DNA of 64,000 nucleotides from Metellina segmentata (Eukaryota > Arthropoda > Arachnida > Araneae > Tetragnathidae). Below are positions 10,760-21,740 of the stretch, piece after piece. Position 1 is the first letter of the stretch, and each line of letters opens with the position of its first letter. The DNA lies in the NCBI GenBank assembly GCA_947359465.1, contig OX375883.1, forward strand, positions 18,912,088-18,976,087, in the 5' to 3' direction. A model generated the notes under the pieces. The model searched no databases and was not told the DNA's origin. It worked only from the letters and a program-made list of their open reading frames with translations. Position numbers and translations under genes: made by a program.

Positions 10760-11600
10760 TTGTATGATTAAGTTTTACTTTTGTGTGATCTTGTATGGTC
10801 CGAGATAGTTTGGTAGGAACTTCTGTCCTGGTGCAGACTGAGTATGTTTAATAAGCACAAAGTCATTGACGGCGTACTGTTGATGATGTTTGCGACGTTT
10901 GTTTCGAAGGCACGACGCATTTCATCAAATAACAATTAGAGAAGTTGATGATCATTTTTAGTTTTCATTTTTGCACCTATGAGCAGCTCGAATGTAGTTG
11001 TGTCAATGCTTCGATTATAGATTGAATTGATAGCCTGTTGCACTGCAGCGACATGCTTGTACCACGTCGTGGGATCAGGTTGGGATAGCTTTGAAATCAT
11101 AGCGATGATACTGCGGTTGAGTCTTTCGACCTGTCCATTTGCACGGGGCAAGCCAGTAGTTACGTGGTGCCGTTGAATTTTTTCATTGGCACAATATTAC
11201 GTGAATTCATCCGATGTGAAAGCTGAACCACGATCAGTGAGAATCCGGGAGGGATTACCAAAAGTAGTTTTTTGCACTTCAAGCTTAGCAATAACTCCTT
11301 TGGATGGGGTCGATTTACATGGATATAGCCAACAGAACTTGGTGAATGAGTCAATCACAGCTAAGAAATGACGATAATTTTTGTTTGAAGTTGCTAACGG
11401 TCCGAGATGATCGAGATGGTGTGTATGTAGAGGAGTATCATGTATGGGAAGAGGATTTAACAGACCCTCTTGTTTATCGGCTTTTTTGTTTGAGAGAAGG
11501 CAAGGTATACAAGTTGATAAATACTGTTCGATCTTTTGACGTAATTGAGGAATATAGTACTGCTGCTTAATGAGTTCTTATGTTCTTTTAACGGCAGTGA
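10760..11600 (-). pseudogene. Ty3/gypsy integrase, frameshifted
   Basis: Minus-strand frames give an integrase in pieces: a 'LSTCIPCLLSNKK' zinc-finger end, a core with 'HHLDHLGPL' and 'FLAVIDSFTKFCWLYP', and a C-terminal piece with 'RANGQVERLNRSIIAMISK' and 'TTFELLIGAKM'. The Glu of the DDE triad falls in 'NGQVERLN'. The region containing the second Asp is damaged. It belongs with the RT and gag to the right and is truncated on the left by the LINE insertion. Confidence 0.75.
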
Positions 11601-11873
11601 TCTCGTTCATGGGAACAACGAATTATATCAAGGTGCATCGATTCTGGTACAACAAAAATGTCATTGGCATTTACGAATTTGTAAAGAACACCATTCTTTG
11701 TAGTAAAGTCATTACAATTCTATTTTGATGCGAGTTCACAGATGGCACGAAGAGAAGTATCTTGTTGTTGAGTACGATGTATACGAATAGTAAGTGGATA
11801 CGGAAACAATTTGCACACGACTCAAAGCATCAACATGAGCCATTTTTTTCCTGAGCGATGAACTATCGAATAA

Positions 11874-12500
11874 TCAAAGTCTTGAAGCAGTAATATCCAT
11901 CGAGCAATGCGTGTACAGACATCTTTTTTTTGTCATTGTTTTAGTAAATGCATCACAGTCGGTCACTATGGTGAAATGTTGACCTAGAATGTACACACGG
12001 AATTTGCGTAAGGCCTCGACGATTGCAAGGACTTCGAGTTCGTAACTGGAGTATTTGCGTTGACTGTCGTTTGTTTTGCGACTGTGGTAATTCACGAGAT
12101 GGAATTTATTGTCAGCGTCCTTCTGAAGTAGAATAAAACCGAAACCATCTATTGAAGCATCCCAGAGCACTTCAGTTTCAGCATTTTGGCGGTAAATGGT
12201 CAAAACAGGATTTTCACATAAAAGTCGTTTGAGGTGAAGAAATGAAGGTCGTTCGTTTGCGTCAAAATGGAATTGACAGTCTTTACGAAGTAGATCACTA
12301 AGAGGTTTAGCGATGAGGGAGTAGGACGGTATCAATTTACGAAAATAACCGGTCAGTCCGAGAAATTTCAGAACATCTTTCTTGCATTTGTGTTCTGGAT
12401 AACGGGTGACGGCATCAGTTTTAGAAGGCGATGGAAAAAGTTTTCCAGACTCAACCATGTGTCCTAAAAAATTCAATACGGCGGTGGAAAAAATTGGCAT
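11874..12500 (-). pseudogene. Ty3/gypsy RT connection and RNase H
   Basis: A 208-codon frame carries 'FLGLTGYFRKLIPSYSLIA' (end of the RT thumb region), then the RNase H domain with 'LWDASIDGFGFILLQ', 'KYSSYELEVLAIVEALRKF' and 'FTIVTDCDAF', which hold the Asp, Glu and Asp of the RNase H active site. It overlaps the RT frame by a short stretch in another frame, so one frameshift separates the two domains. Confidence 0.85.
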
Positions 12501-13192
12501 TTCTTGAAGTTAATCTCAGGTCCATAGTCCTTGGCGACATCAAGAACTAAACGAAGTCGGGACAGAGCTTCGACATCATCTTTGGTAGGTATGACCAAAT
12601 CATCCATATAAGGTAGAACAATTCCCTCGACTATCAGGTCACGAAACACAGTATTGATGAAACGTTGAAACACAGCGGGGCAATTCACCATACCAAAAGG
12701 CATACGTTTGAATTGGTACTGTCCGTGATATGTCACAAAAGAAGTGTATAGAAGACTTTGTTCTGCAACTGTAACTTGATGAAAAGCAATTTCCATGTCC
12801 AAAGTACTGAACACTTTAGCATCTTGCAACTGGTCAAGAATATCCTCAATTAGTGGTAGGGGATATCGATCTTTTTCAATCACTTTGTTAATTTGCCAAT
12901 AGTCAATAACGACACGGGGATCAGCATTCTTTTTACGCACAACAAGCGTTTGACTTGAGTACGGCGATGAGCAGGGCTCAACGACATCATTGGCAAGCCA
13001 TTCGTCGACATGTATTTCAACTATGTCACGTTCCACAAAAGGCAAACAGCGAGGTGAATGATAGATTGGCTGTTCTTCGACCAAAGTAACACTCAGTTCG
13101 ACATCAGTTGATTTAGTTTTTTTTTGGAAAGTAAGAGTGGAGTAATTATTGAACGTCATCACGGATTTTTCCGGGAATGTTGTGGACATCAA
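12473..13192 (-). pseudogene. Ty3/gypsy reverse transcriptase
   Basis: A 239-codon frame with the canonical RT order: 'VVEPCSSPYSSQTLVVRKK', 'RVVIDYWQINKVI', 'YPLPLIEDILDQL', 'FSTLDMEIAFHQV', 'FKRMPFGMVNCPAVFQRF' and the catalytic box 'VLPYMDDLVI'. Active-site aspartates are present, so decay is by frameshift rather than by active-site loss. It is preceded by protease and gag, the order expected of Ty3/gypsy. Confidence 0.9.
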
Positions 13193-13399
13193 ATTCTGGA
13201 GTATTGTCCTCGATGTGCAGGATTACATTTTCAGGCACAGACGTCGTAGTGGGAAGGTCTGTTTTTGTAAATTTTATTCCATCAGGGGCACAACAGTCAT
13301 GGTTGCTTGATGAATGACATCACAACCAATTAGGATGGGGTACGTCATGGAGAAATCGGATACAACACGTAAAGTTGTATCAAAGTTAATTCCATCAAT

Positions 13400-13653
13400 T
13401 TGGATGGAAGAATTAAATGTACCTATGGGGTCTTTGCTGAACCAAATCCAGTAAGGAGGGAAGTATTATGCGTCAATTCAGGAGAACCAATGAATTTCCA
13501 TATACCATGCTGCATTAAAGTTACGGGACTTCCAGTATCAATTATCGCAGAGTATTTGGTATTTAAAAGTGTAACTGCTTTACATGTGTGCGGGGTAATT
13601 TCGTTAATGGAACCAACAACATCGGATGATTTCTGAGTCGCGGCTTTGGGCAT
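13400..13653 (-). pseudogene. Ty3/gypsy aspartic protease
   Basis: Contains 'YSAIIDTGSPVTLMQHG', with the D-T-G-S catalytic signature of retroviral-type aspartic proteases, after 'KAVTLLNTK'. It lies between the zinc-knuckle end of gag and RT. Open for about 76 codons, then frame is lost. Confidence 0.75.
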
Positions 13654-13684
13654 TGGGATGAAATATAACCTAATTGTTTACAAA

Positions 13685-13945
13685 TTAAACTGCGTTTTCC
13701 ACGATTTTTATGGGGGCAGTTTCGCGAATATGGTTTGAACCATTGCAGTTATAACAAGTTAAAGGTTTGGGAGAGTTCGAAGTTGGGTTTTGTGATTTAG
13801 AATTTTGAGGATAATGATGAAGTTTAGAATCAAAAGTACGACGAGTATTTGTTTCATTATGGGTACGAGAATTATTATTAGAAAAACGATTTTTACTCTG
13901 AAAAATCTTGTCGTAATTATTAAGCTTTTCCTTGAATTCTGTCAT
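13685..13945 (-). pseudogene. Ty3/gypsy gag, nucleocapsid end
   Basis: N- and S-rich linker followed by 'CYNCNGSNHIRETAP', a CCHC zinc knuckle in which the final Cys is replaced. This fits the gag C-terminus upstream of the protease. The knuckle is probably not functional in this copy. Confidence 0.7.
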
Positions 13946-13985
13946 TTATTTGCTACCATATAATATAATTTTATTAGCGTTAGAA

Positions 13986-14387
13986 TTATTTATTCCTCGT
14001 ATGGCAGTAATCTATAATCGAACTTTCATCAATTTGTGCATCAGATCTAGCTGCTATCTCGCGGAGTGCTATTAAATATTCGGCAATTGATTCTTTTTCA
14101 TCTAATTTGCGCCTACTTAATTCGACATGTATTTCGCGGGAGTTAAATCTTTGACCAAATTCATTTATCAACGCGGTTTTCAAGGAAGAAAAGGCATTCT
14201 GACTCTGAATGAAAGTTTTTGCTGTGCCTATCAACAATTTTTTACACATTAGAAGCTTTTGTAACTCAAGAGTTACTTCATACAATGAATGGAAATTTTC
14301 GATACACTTAATAAATGAATAAACAGAATAAGAATTTAGACCTGAGAAAAACGTTCTTCGATTAACACATATTTCAGAAAGAACCAA
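13986..14387 (-). pseudogene. Ty3/gypsy gag, capsid part
   Basis: A 133-codon frame with 'LQKLLMCKKLLIGTAKTFI', 'LINEFGQRFNSREIHVELS' and 'ESIAEYLIALREIAAR', a pattern common in the capsid-like domain of arthropod gypsy gag proteins. Upstream gag continues past a SINE insertion at 14490-14588. Confidence 0.65.
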
Positions 14388-14489
14388 GAAAAACGGTCAA
14401 CAACAGCTGCATTCGATTTAGACCAATTATCAGAACATGAGAGCGTCTTAACACTGAATGGATTTGTTTGGATATTTTGTTCTTCTAGC

Positions 14490-14588
14490 TTCGGATCTTT
14501 CCCTCAAGGGACTGATCCCGGACCGTCGTCAATAGCCCGCTGTGTTGCTCTAGTATGACGTTAACTAAAATTACCATTACCATTACCA
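14490..14588 (+). mobile_element. SINE-A 3' fragment inside gypsy gag
   Basis: 99 bp of the SINE-A 3' end plus the (ATTACC) tail, with a 13-bp target duplication TTGTTCTTCTAGC (14477-14489 and 14589-14601). It disrupts gag, so it postdates the gypsy insertion. Confidence 0.9.
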
Positions 14589-15186
14589 TTGTTCTTCTAG
14601 CGTCGAATTTATGAGTGTGTTTTGAAAAGTGGGGTAAGCCACCTGCGACAACAGTTTAGGGGAAATTTCCGTTTGATCTTTTTCGTTCTTACTACTACTA
14701 GAGGCTATTTCCCGTTTTGTTTCATCATCAGAATTTGAGTCTAATATTTCATGCAATGATTTCAAATCAGAAAGCGAAAGTAAAATTCGTTCACACAATT
14801 ATTCAGCGGAACCATCTACATTTAAATTTAAAATATCACATTTACAGATAAAATTAGTTAAAGATAACTCTTTCAGCAGGGATTCCTTAGCGTTTTTCAA
14901 ATTAAAATTTGAATCAAAACCTGCGAAAACACGAAGTTTACTTCGACTAGTGCGGTCGTAAGTTTCGTTAGGGTATACTATTGAAAATTTCCATTTTTTA
15001 AAAAGTTTGAACTAAAAGGAATGTTATCCAAAGTGAAGGAAGTCATAATTGCGAACTTACCATGGACAACTGGCAGTTCAAAGTAATCCAGAAGGGCACA
15101 ATTCTTGAAAAAAAAAATATTCACTTGAGAAGATCGGTTTTTGTTGCTAGGGGTAATTAGGGTGACCAGGAAGAAAGGCCAGAGCC
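14589..15186 (-). pseudogene. Ty3/gypsy gag N-terminal part and leader
   Basis: The minus-strand frame at 14583-14798 reads 'LSDLKSLHEILDSNSDDETK' and continues the gag coding region across the SINE. Beyond 15060 lies the untranslated leader. Next to the LTR end the minus strand reads 'taattgggggctctggcc', a likely primer-binding region just inside the LTR; the matching tRNA was not identified. Confidence 0.5.
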
Positions 15187-15280
15187 CCCAATTATGGGAT
15201 CAAATAGACAACTGCAAGTTAAGATAAGGATATTTTATTATTCAAAAGGGACATGGGACAAAACAATGAGAGTATAATGT
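15187..15280 (-). repeat. Ty3/gypsy 5' LTR (partial)
   Basis: Homologous to 8968-9050, with the matching part ending near 15275. Beyond that point the sequence becomes the mariner-like remnant, so this LTR is interrupted or truncated and its full length cannot be measured. Confidence 0.65.
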
Positions 15281-15344
15281 AGAGAAGTATATTTCGTATT
15301 TTCAATGCGTCCACTGAAATTTCACAGATTATTTTGTTCTAGCC

Positions 15345-15690
15345 ATCGAACATTCTAACTATATAAAATCTCTCTCTTTAAATAGATCCAGATAAAGAAG
15401 TCGCATGAATTGCGATCCGGGGAGAACGGAAGCCAATCTATATACCGTTGCAGGTCTCTGGAATAATTTCGAGCAAGGACTTCTGTCAGTAAAATATTCA
15501 TCAAGGAAGATGAACACTGTATTGACACTGTAGAAGTGTTGTGTAGTTGCAAAAACCACGAAGTGTCTTTTTAATCCTCGCTGTTTGAATGAATGCATAT
15601 GTTTCGAATTTCCTCCTCCAACAGGATATAAACTTCCTGCCACGCTTTGCCAGCTTCTTAGTTGTATTTTCTGCTTTCAAAGAAAACAGC
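15345..15690 (-). pseudogene. decayed mariner-like transposase remnant, copy 2
   Basis: A minus-strand frame ends with 'RYIDWLPFSPDRNSCDFFIW' and 'YLKREI', matching the third-Asp block of mariner-type transposases. Other frames carry upstream pieces, so several frameshifts are present. Homologous to 545-905. No TIR was found. Confidence 0.6.
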
Positions 15691-15699
15691 GGCATCTAT

Positions 15700-16284
15700 T
15701 AGCAAAGATTGTAACTAATGTGAGAACCTGTTTATTTCAAATTCGAAACCACTTCTTTGATAGTATTCCCAACACGGTTTCATAGTTCACAGTTAGGAAG
15801 CTTCTGAAAGATCCTGTACATGCCCATGAACACATCGATCGTATCAAGTTACAGCAAACTGTGCTTTTTCTCTGGTTGAAAATTTAACTAAAAGAACCTT
15901 TTTCCATCGGTACATGCACCGTTCTCTATTGGTAAATTTTCGAACATCATGTTTCAAATTGCTCTTGGATCAACAATACCAGAAAGTCAAGTTCATGAAT
16001 ATTTTGACCTGTGGATGGTTCTTGAGTATTCGCCAATCTGATTGTTAGAAACAACCATTTGAACATTATTAAATATGTTTATTAGTTAGGAGTTTGGCTT
16101 TAGTCACCAGTAGAATAAAAAGAATTATTTTTATAATAAATATTTTTTTTTCACTTCTGTACGAACTTGAAGATGATCTTGCAAAACTATTAACCTTCAA
16201 TCAATCGGAGGTTAATTACTTTTAATACGATGTAACTTTTAAATGGAAATCGATGATTGTAATATTATCTAAACTGTGACTTAA
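15700..16284. other. no gene recognised
   Basis: AT-rich sequence left of the 4.6-kb hAT-like element; I see no coding or repeat signal in it. Confidence 0.35.
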
Positions 16285-16458
16285 CTTGATAGTAGGGATG
16301 TTACTAACAGTGATTTGACAGTAAAAGTTCTAACTGTGACTGCTACTGACGAATATCTGTGATTCAAAACTGTGATTGTGATTCAAACTGTGAATTAATC
16401 TGATTGGTTGACTGCAAAGTATCTCTAGTCACTCGTAGCAACGGAATGCTTTTATTCA

Positions 16459-17347
16459 ACAGGCGCCTCAATCCTATGATAGGACTCTACGCAAGTCCAA
16501 CTTGATTGGCTAATCGGATCACATGACCTAGATACGTAGTCATGAGAATTCTTCTGTTGGCGATTTATCTCTTCCTTTCTGCTTTCTTCGTTTCTTTTCA
16601 GATCCATGGCTATGGGTGGGTAGAGGTGGGAGCCGAAAATTGTATCCTTTTATAAAAAAGTTAATAATTATATAAGTTAGTGTTTTATGTATGCTTTTTG
16701 TTACATCAGAATGGTCCTAAGCCAGCGGTGGATACGACACAATCATCCTAAAGCAAAGGGGACGGCAGAGGGGCGGAAAAATATCAGTTGGTAGTGAGTT
16801 CAGGAGTGGTTCTTAGATTATTTATGTAAAATCAACGGAAGCTTGGAAAAATATAAAAAGGGTATTAAAAATTGGGAAAAGTAAATTAGAATGAAAAGGA
16901 ATTAAATTTGAATTTTTTTTAAATAATTTGGAGGATCTAAAAAGTTTTCCGCCAGCTTGGTTCGAACTGGGGTAGTCATCCTCCGCTGCCGACGCTAATC
17001 TGAATGTGGGTGACTTTAGCCGTTAGACCATCGTTGCTTCACGAAAAGAAGCTCTTTAAAGTATAAGTACCCCTTCATATAAGTTTGCAAGAAATACTAC
17101 TAACAACAACCATACAACATATATATGAAAATGAGGAGCAAATCAGAGTCAACTTGTCGGACACTTACGCTGTACGCTGAGGCGCTAGTGTATGTATTGT
17201 ATTTCTACGAAACAACGCGCATATTCAAAATCAAATGGTTACTGCAACAATCAGATTGGCGAGATATCCAAGTGAAGCCAAGCCCGTGAAACTAGCCAAT
17301 CAAATTGGACTTGCGTAAAGTACTATCATGGGATTGAGCCGCTTCTT
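16459..17347. mobile_element. nested TIR element, variant of the 32374-33408 family
   Basis: Inverted ends: the left starts 'acaggcgcctcaatccta' and the right has the complement of 'gcggctcaatcccatgata', with roughly 50 bp of imperfect TIR. An 8-bp duplication TTTATTCA flanks it (16451-16458 and 17348-17355). Interior 16570-17210 matches 32830-33408 closely ('tggctatgggtgggtagag', 'gtcctaagcca'), including the terminus of that family at about 17150-17205, so this looks like a composite. The minus strand at 16965-17041 is tRNA-like. Confidence 0.65.
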
Positions 17348-17391
17348 TTTATTCATGTGTTGAATATTTTCAATAATACGATTTCGTCGAA

Positions 17392-17467
17392 GGAATACAT
17401 AGCTAAGTCGGTAACGTCGTGGCCTTACAGTGCTCTAGTTTACAGTTCGAACCCCAGTATTTTTTTC
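17392..17467 (+). other. tRNA-like pol III box pair, degenerate
   Basis: 'tagctaagtcggtaacg' resembles an A box and 'cagttcgaacccc' a B box at tRNA-like spacing. The outer segments ggaatac and gtatttt could pair with two G-U pairs, and a T-run follows. The D-stem does not pair well, so a functional tRNA is unlikely. It may be a tRNA pseudogene or SINE relic. Confidence 0.3.
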
Positions 17468-17997
17468 ATCCAGATCAACTGGAATATATTTAATAAAACG
17501 CACAACTGCCACTCAATAAACCTTCAATTATAAAATGAATTTTTCATTTTTATTCTGCCACTATGAGCCGATTTTTATTTTTAGCCCGTAATTCATTTTT
17601 TAAAGGTTCTTTTTCTCCTCAATAAATTAATATTGGTGACTAAGAAAGTTTCAACTTTATCAAAATTTTAATATAAATTAAACTTTATAATTAATTAAAC
17701 ATTAAAATCAAGAGATATACATTAGCATGCGTGATCATTTTACTTCTAATTGAATTCAAATTATGGATTTTTAATCTTTAAATAAATATATATAATTGAC
17801 AAACCTATTTTTTATCTTTAAATCCGTTTCACTAAATAACCTTTATCCAAAATATTTGTTTGTTGAAGAAAAATGTTTTCATCGTAGTATGTGTAACAAG
17901 ACAATTTCCTTACATTTGATAATCTGACAATTTCAAAACATTAAGTAATTTTTCTAAATCTCTAGTAACATTCGAATTAATTTGTATTGTTGTATTC

Positions 17998-19317
17998 GTG
18001 GCGGTGCAAAGACACAACAATTTTATTTGAGATGAAGAAAACACAAAACGAACAACAGCAGAAACGTCAAACCTTACTGTGAAAAATCTGTAGCTTTTGA
18101 CTTGATTAAACAATTTCTGTCCAATACTTTAGTTTATAAATCACACAATTTTTACAAAATATTAACTAAAATGTGGTAATGGTAATTTTAGTTAACGTCG
18201 TACTAGAGCAACACAACGGGCTATTGACGACGGTCCGGGATCAGTCCCTTGAGGGAAAGATCCGAGGACAACACCTCGTAATTTTGAACCACGGTCAAAT
18301 GACGAAGCAACACCTGAGCTGGCACCCCACTCTCCAAACTTCCACGCCAACCCAACGTGAGGACTTTCGGCCACGACAGATTTAAAGTGCACCAGCCGCC
18401 TCTACACCATACGCTTACAAACATCCATGCCCGTACCGGGATTCGAACCAGGAACCTTCCGATCTAGAGGCTAACACCTTAACCACTATACCGGTAACTA
18501 AAATGTGGAGTAGTTCAGTTTCCACACAACACTGGAGTAACCACGTATTATTGTCAACGGTCCGGGATCCACCCCGAAGACAAAAGATGAAGATATTCTC
18601 TTTAGTAGCACTTTAAAATTGATAAGCTGAGTGAAAGTATATAATTTATCTCTAAGGCAAACAGGGAATATTCTAACGAGTAACATTCTTATTTGTTTTG
18701 AATACAGTCTGACAAGGAATTCCAGAGAATCAGTGTTTACAAACAACAAATTACGATATTTCAGAATGCATTCTTTACCGCTGAAACATTGTTGTGTTGA
18801 TCCTCCCTCTGAAACGGTTACTTTACAAACTTTAAAGAAGGCAGAAACTCGTAAAACGTATTCTAATCACTAACGAAATGAAATAAATATCTCCCCTCCC
18901 CCTCCTGTGATTTCGACTCATTCAAGTTATACTTTCAGAAGCACATAGTTCATTTTTTAGAATTAAAAACAATTTACAAGAGGTTAAACAGAACAATTTT
19001 AATTATAAACAAACCAAAAAAAGAATAAAAACAAGTTCTAGTCATGTTACTCTTTAAAAAAAATAATAATAATAATCAGTGACAGTTTAAGAACGAACAA
19101 AAAATTATTTTAAACAGAGAATTTAAATGTTTTTATATGAACTATCCTTAAAACTGTCGAGATTCTTTTTTTCTTTAGAAAAAGGCGCGGGAATCTGGTG
19201 AGTCATAAAGCAACCTATTACCTTCTTAAACATCCGGTTAAAAATCCTCCAGAGAAATCCCAATCCGTCACAGACCAACTGGCACCGCTACCAAATAACC
19301 AAAACTCAGATCTGTAC
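17998..19317. repeat. tandem 1.3-kb duplication, copy 1
   Basis: Begins around 'gacacaacaattttatttg' and ends at 'ccaaataaccaaaactcag', matching copy 2 in order. It carries the SINE-A at 18177-18495, which copy 2 lacks. It also lacks about 195 bp that copy 2 has at 19550-19745. Confidence 0.8.
18177..18495 (-). mobile_element. SINE-A, nearly full length
   Basis: 13-bp target duplication AACTAAAATGTGG (18164-18176 and 18496-18508). The paralogous unoccupied site is visible at 19482-19494 in the second tandem copy, which confirms the insertion point exactly. The outermost ~10 bp of the tRNA head are missing relative to the copy at 31891. Confidence 0.95.
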
Positions 19318-19329
19318 TCAGGATACCAA

Positions 19330-20578
19330 AGACACAACAATTTTATTTGAGACGAAGAAAACACAAAACGAACAACAGCAGAAAAGTCAAGCCTTACTGT
19401 GAAAAATCTGTAGCTTTTGACTTGATTCAACAATTTCTGTCCAATACTATAGTTTATAAATCATACAATTTTTACAAAATATTAACTAAAATGTGGAGTA
19501 GTTCAGTTTCCACACAACACTGGAGTAACCACGTATTATTGTCAACTGTTTGAATAATTATTTGAACGATGTTATTTAGCAGAGATAATCTAACGTTACT
19601 TTATTGAAAAAAGAAAGAACCGTAACAAAAAAGAGATCATAATTAAAGCTAGCGAAAAACAGCACGAGCCACTTGAAAGATAGAACTAATACAAAAAAGT
19701 TACAGTTATAACAAAACACGTTAACACTTAGAATAACTAGTTACAACATCAACGGTCCGGGATCCACCCCGAAGACAAAAGATGAAGATATTATCTTTAG
19801 TAGCACTTTAAAATTGATAAGCTGAGTGAAAGTATATAATTTAATTCTAAGGCAAACAGGGAATATTCTTACGAGTAACATTCTTATTTGTTTTGAAAAC
19901 AGTCTGACAAGGAATTCCAGAGAATCAGTGTTTACAAACAACAAATTATACGCTTTAAAAATTAAACATTCAGTCATCAAAATCTTTTGTACTTGCATTA
20001 CGATATTTCAGAATGCATTCTTTACCGCTGTAAACGTTGTTGTGTTGATCCTCCCTCTGAAACGGTTTCATCTTAAGAGACAAACTTTAAAGAAGGCAGA
20101 AACTCGTAAAACGTATTCTAATCACTAGCGAAATTAAATAAATATCTCCCCCCCCCCCCTCCCCCTCCTGTGATTTCGACTCATTCAAGTTATACTTTCA
20201 GAAGCACATAATTCATATTTTAGTATTAGAAACAATTTGCAAGAGGTTAAACAGAACAATTTTAATCATAAACAAACCAAAAAATATATATATAAACAAG
20301 TTCTAGTTATGTTACTCTAAAAAAAAATAATAATAATAAATAATCAGTGATAGTTTAAGAACAAACAAAAAATTATTTAAAACAGAGAATTTAAAATGTT
20401 TTTACATGAACTATCCTTAAAACTGTCGAGATTCTTTTTTTCTTTAGAAAAAGGCGCGGGAATCTGGTGAGTCATAAAGCAACCTATTACCTTCTTAAAC
20501 ATCCGGTTAAAAATCCTCCAGAGAAATCCCAATCCGTCACAGACCAACTGGCACCGCTACCAAATAACCAAAACTCAG
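19330..20578. repeat. tandem 1.3-kb duplication, copy 2
   Basis: High similarity to 17998-19317, including the 'tggagtagttcagtttcc' block, the 'gggatccaccccgaagac' block and the final ORF-like 'HPVKNPPEKSQSVTDQLAP' segment. The unit has no recognisable protein; short ORFs in it are not supported by any family. Confidence 0.8.
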
Positions 20579-20890
20579 ACACAGCTTTCACTGCTACCGA
20601 ATCACCGATCCCGGTCGCAATCACCGATCGCAGTAACAGTATCAATATCAGCCAAGGTATCAGCTAAGGTATCAGCCAAGGTATCAGCTTAGCGATATCA
20701 GTTTAGTAACTGTTACCGAATCACTGATACCAAATCACTGATACTGAATCACTGATACCGAATCACTGATACCGAATCACTGTTACCCAATCACTGTTAC
20801 CCAATCACTGATATTTTGATATTTGAGTAACAGGTATGAACTGTGATTCACAAGTATCTGTGATTGAGTAGCAGTTCTGTGATTTGCTTA
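20579..20890. repeat. minisatellite of GTATCAGTGATTCG-like units
   Basis: Runs of 'accgaatcactgat' and 'aggtatcagctaaggtatc' units, about 14 bp each, with drift. They contain the same AATCAC/GTGATT core that clusters at the element's left end, so they may be expanded subterminal transposase-binding repeats. Confidence 0.7.
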
Positions 20891-20907
20891 ACATCCCTAC
20901 TTGATAG

Positions 20908-21365
20908 TGTTGCTTGTGAAAAAACAAACTGTATCATTATTGATTATCCTTTAATCTATGGCCAAAAGTGGCTTTGCACAGATTCTGTAGATGTAGAGTT
21001 TTCCCTCCATTTAACGATCACCAAACTCTTGGTCGTTTTAAAAACAATTTTCTTAATCCTTCAGCGCTTGCGCATTTGGGACTGAATATATATATATATG
21101 CTTTGAAAGCCAAACTGTTATTTGCTATAAATCAATGTTATAGTTTGATACGATTGTGCCTTTGTTTATATGAATTTTTTGTTTTGAGAAGAACACTCCA
21201 ATTTTATTTAGATTTAGGTCTAGTTTTATTTAGTTCCGCTCTTGTTTTATATACAGTGAGTAGTCGAAGTAAAAATCGTACACCAAAGAAAATTAAAGAA
21301 ATATCTACGTACAATCCAAACAAACATAGAAATTTAATAAACCTATATAAATTGAAAATACATTA
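20908..21365. other. no gene recognised
   Basis: A 132-codon plus-strand ORF runs through here, but its composition (F, L, Y and K rich, with no domain) follows from AT-rich sequence and it is not supported as a gene. Confidence 0.35.
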
Positions 21366-21500
21366 ACGGCCATATTCACAAGTCTCGAGTTAACTCGAGA
21401 ATCAGTTGATCCGCGAGTAAGAGTTAACTCGAGGATTATCAAAAACGGTATTCTCAAAACTTTCATCTGCCACCAGTAATGAACCCTGATGGTCTGATTG
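21366..21500 (+). mobile_element. terminal fragment of the foldback family
   Basis: 'aacggccatattcacaagtc' followed by repeated 'gagttaactcgag' palindromes and 'aaaaacggtattctcaaa'. This is the same terminus found inverted at about 35125-35220. The continuation 'ctgccaccagtaatgaacc' matches, inverted, the sequence around the 32366/33409 junction. Confidence 0.65.
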
Positions 21501-21661
21501 GTCCACGTGATATGGCAGTAGATTTTGGCGATATCACTAATTTTTTCGCAATTCTAGTTCTGTCGCCAATGAAATAAGCAACCCTTGTAGTAGCGTAGCG
21601 AACCTTGTAGCGTACCGCATTTTTATTTTGGCAAAATGGTTTTCATATTTTAGCTCGAATA

Positions 21662-21740
21662 ATGTGTTTGTTCGTATTCGTTCCATTGTTCAACTTCGCT
21701 ATCCAAATGGAGACAAATTGCAAGCAAGGATTAGATCCAG
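21662..21740 (+). CDS. candidate first coding exon of a very small protein
   Basis: ATG at 21662 opens 26 codons with a hydrophobic start ('MCLFVFVPLFNFAIQ') and ends in phase 1 at a strong donor (CCAG|gtaagt). It joins in frame to 22196 to give a roughly 50-residue product. No family is recognised. It could equally be a 5' UTR or long non-coding RNA exon. Another gtaagt donor follows 'aatatctgg' near 22049, suggesting alternative exons. Confidence 0.3.

Larger units (their letters stand above)
16293..20899. mobile_element. 4.6-kb hAT-like non-autonomous element
   Basis: Ends are TAGGGATGTTA and its inverted match TAACATCCCTA, flanked by a perfect 8-bp duplication CTTGATAG (16285-16292 and 20900-20907). 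Terminal TAGGG and 8-bp target duplications fit hAT. Within about 100 bp of the left end and about 300 bp of the right end, the motif (A/T)GTGATT and its complement AATCAC occur many times, like the subterminal transposase-binding repeats of hAT elements. No transposase is present. The interior carries a nested TIR element, a tandem 1.3-kb duplication and a SINE. Confidence 0.8.

Noticed and set aside
18192..18424. ORFs inside SINE-A copies (many 60-76 codon frames)
   Set aside because: The same frames recur in every SINE copy on either strand, so they are by-products of the repeat.
20968..21366. 132-codon ORF
   Set aside because: AT-rich composition, no signal peptide or domain, and no splice signals. 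Its F/L/Y/K richness follows from base composition.
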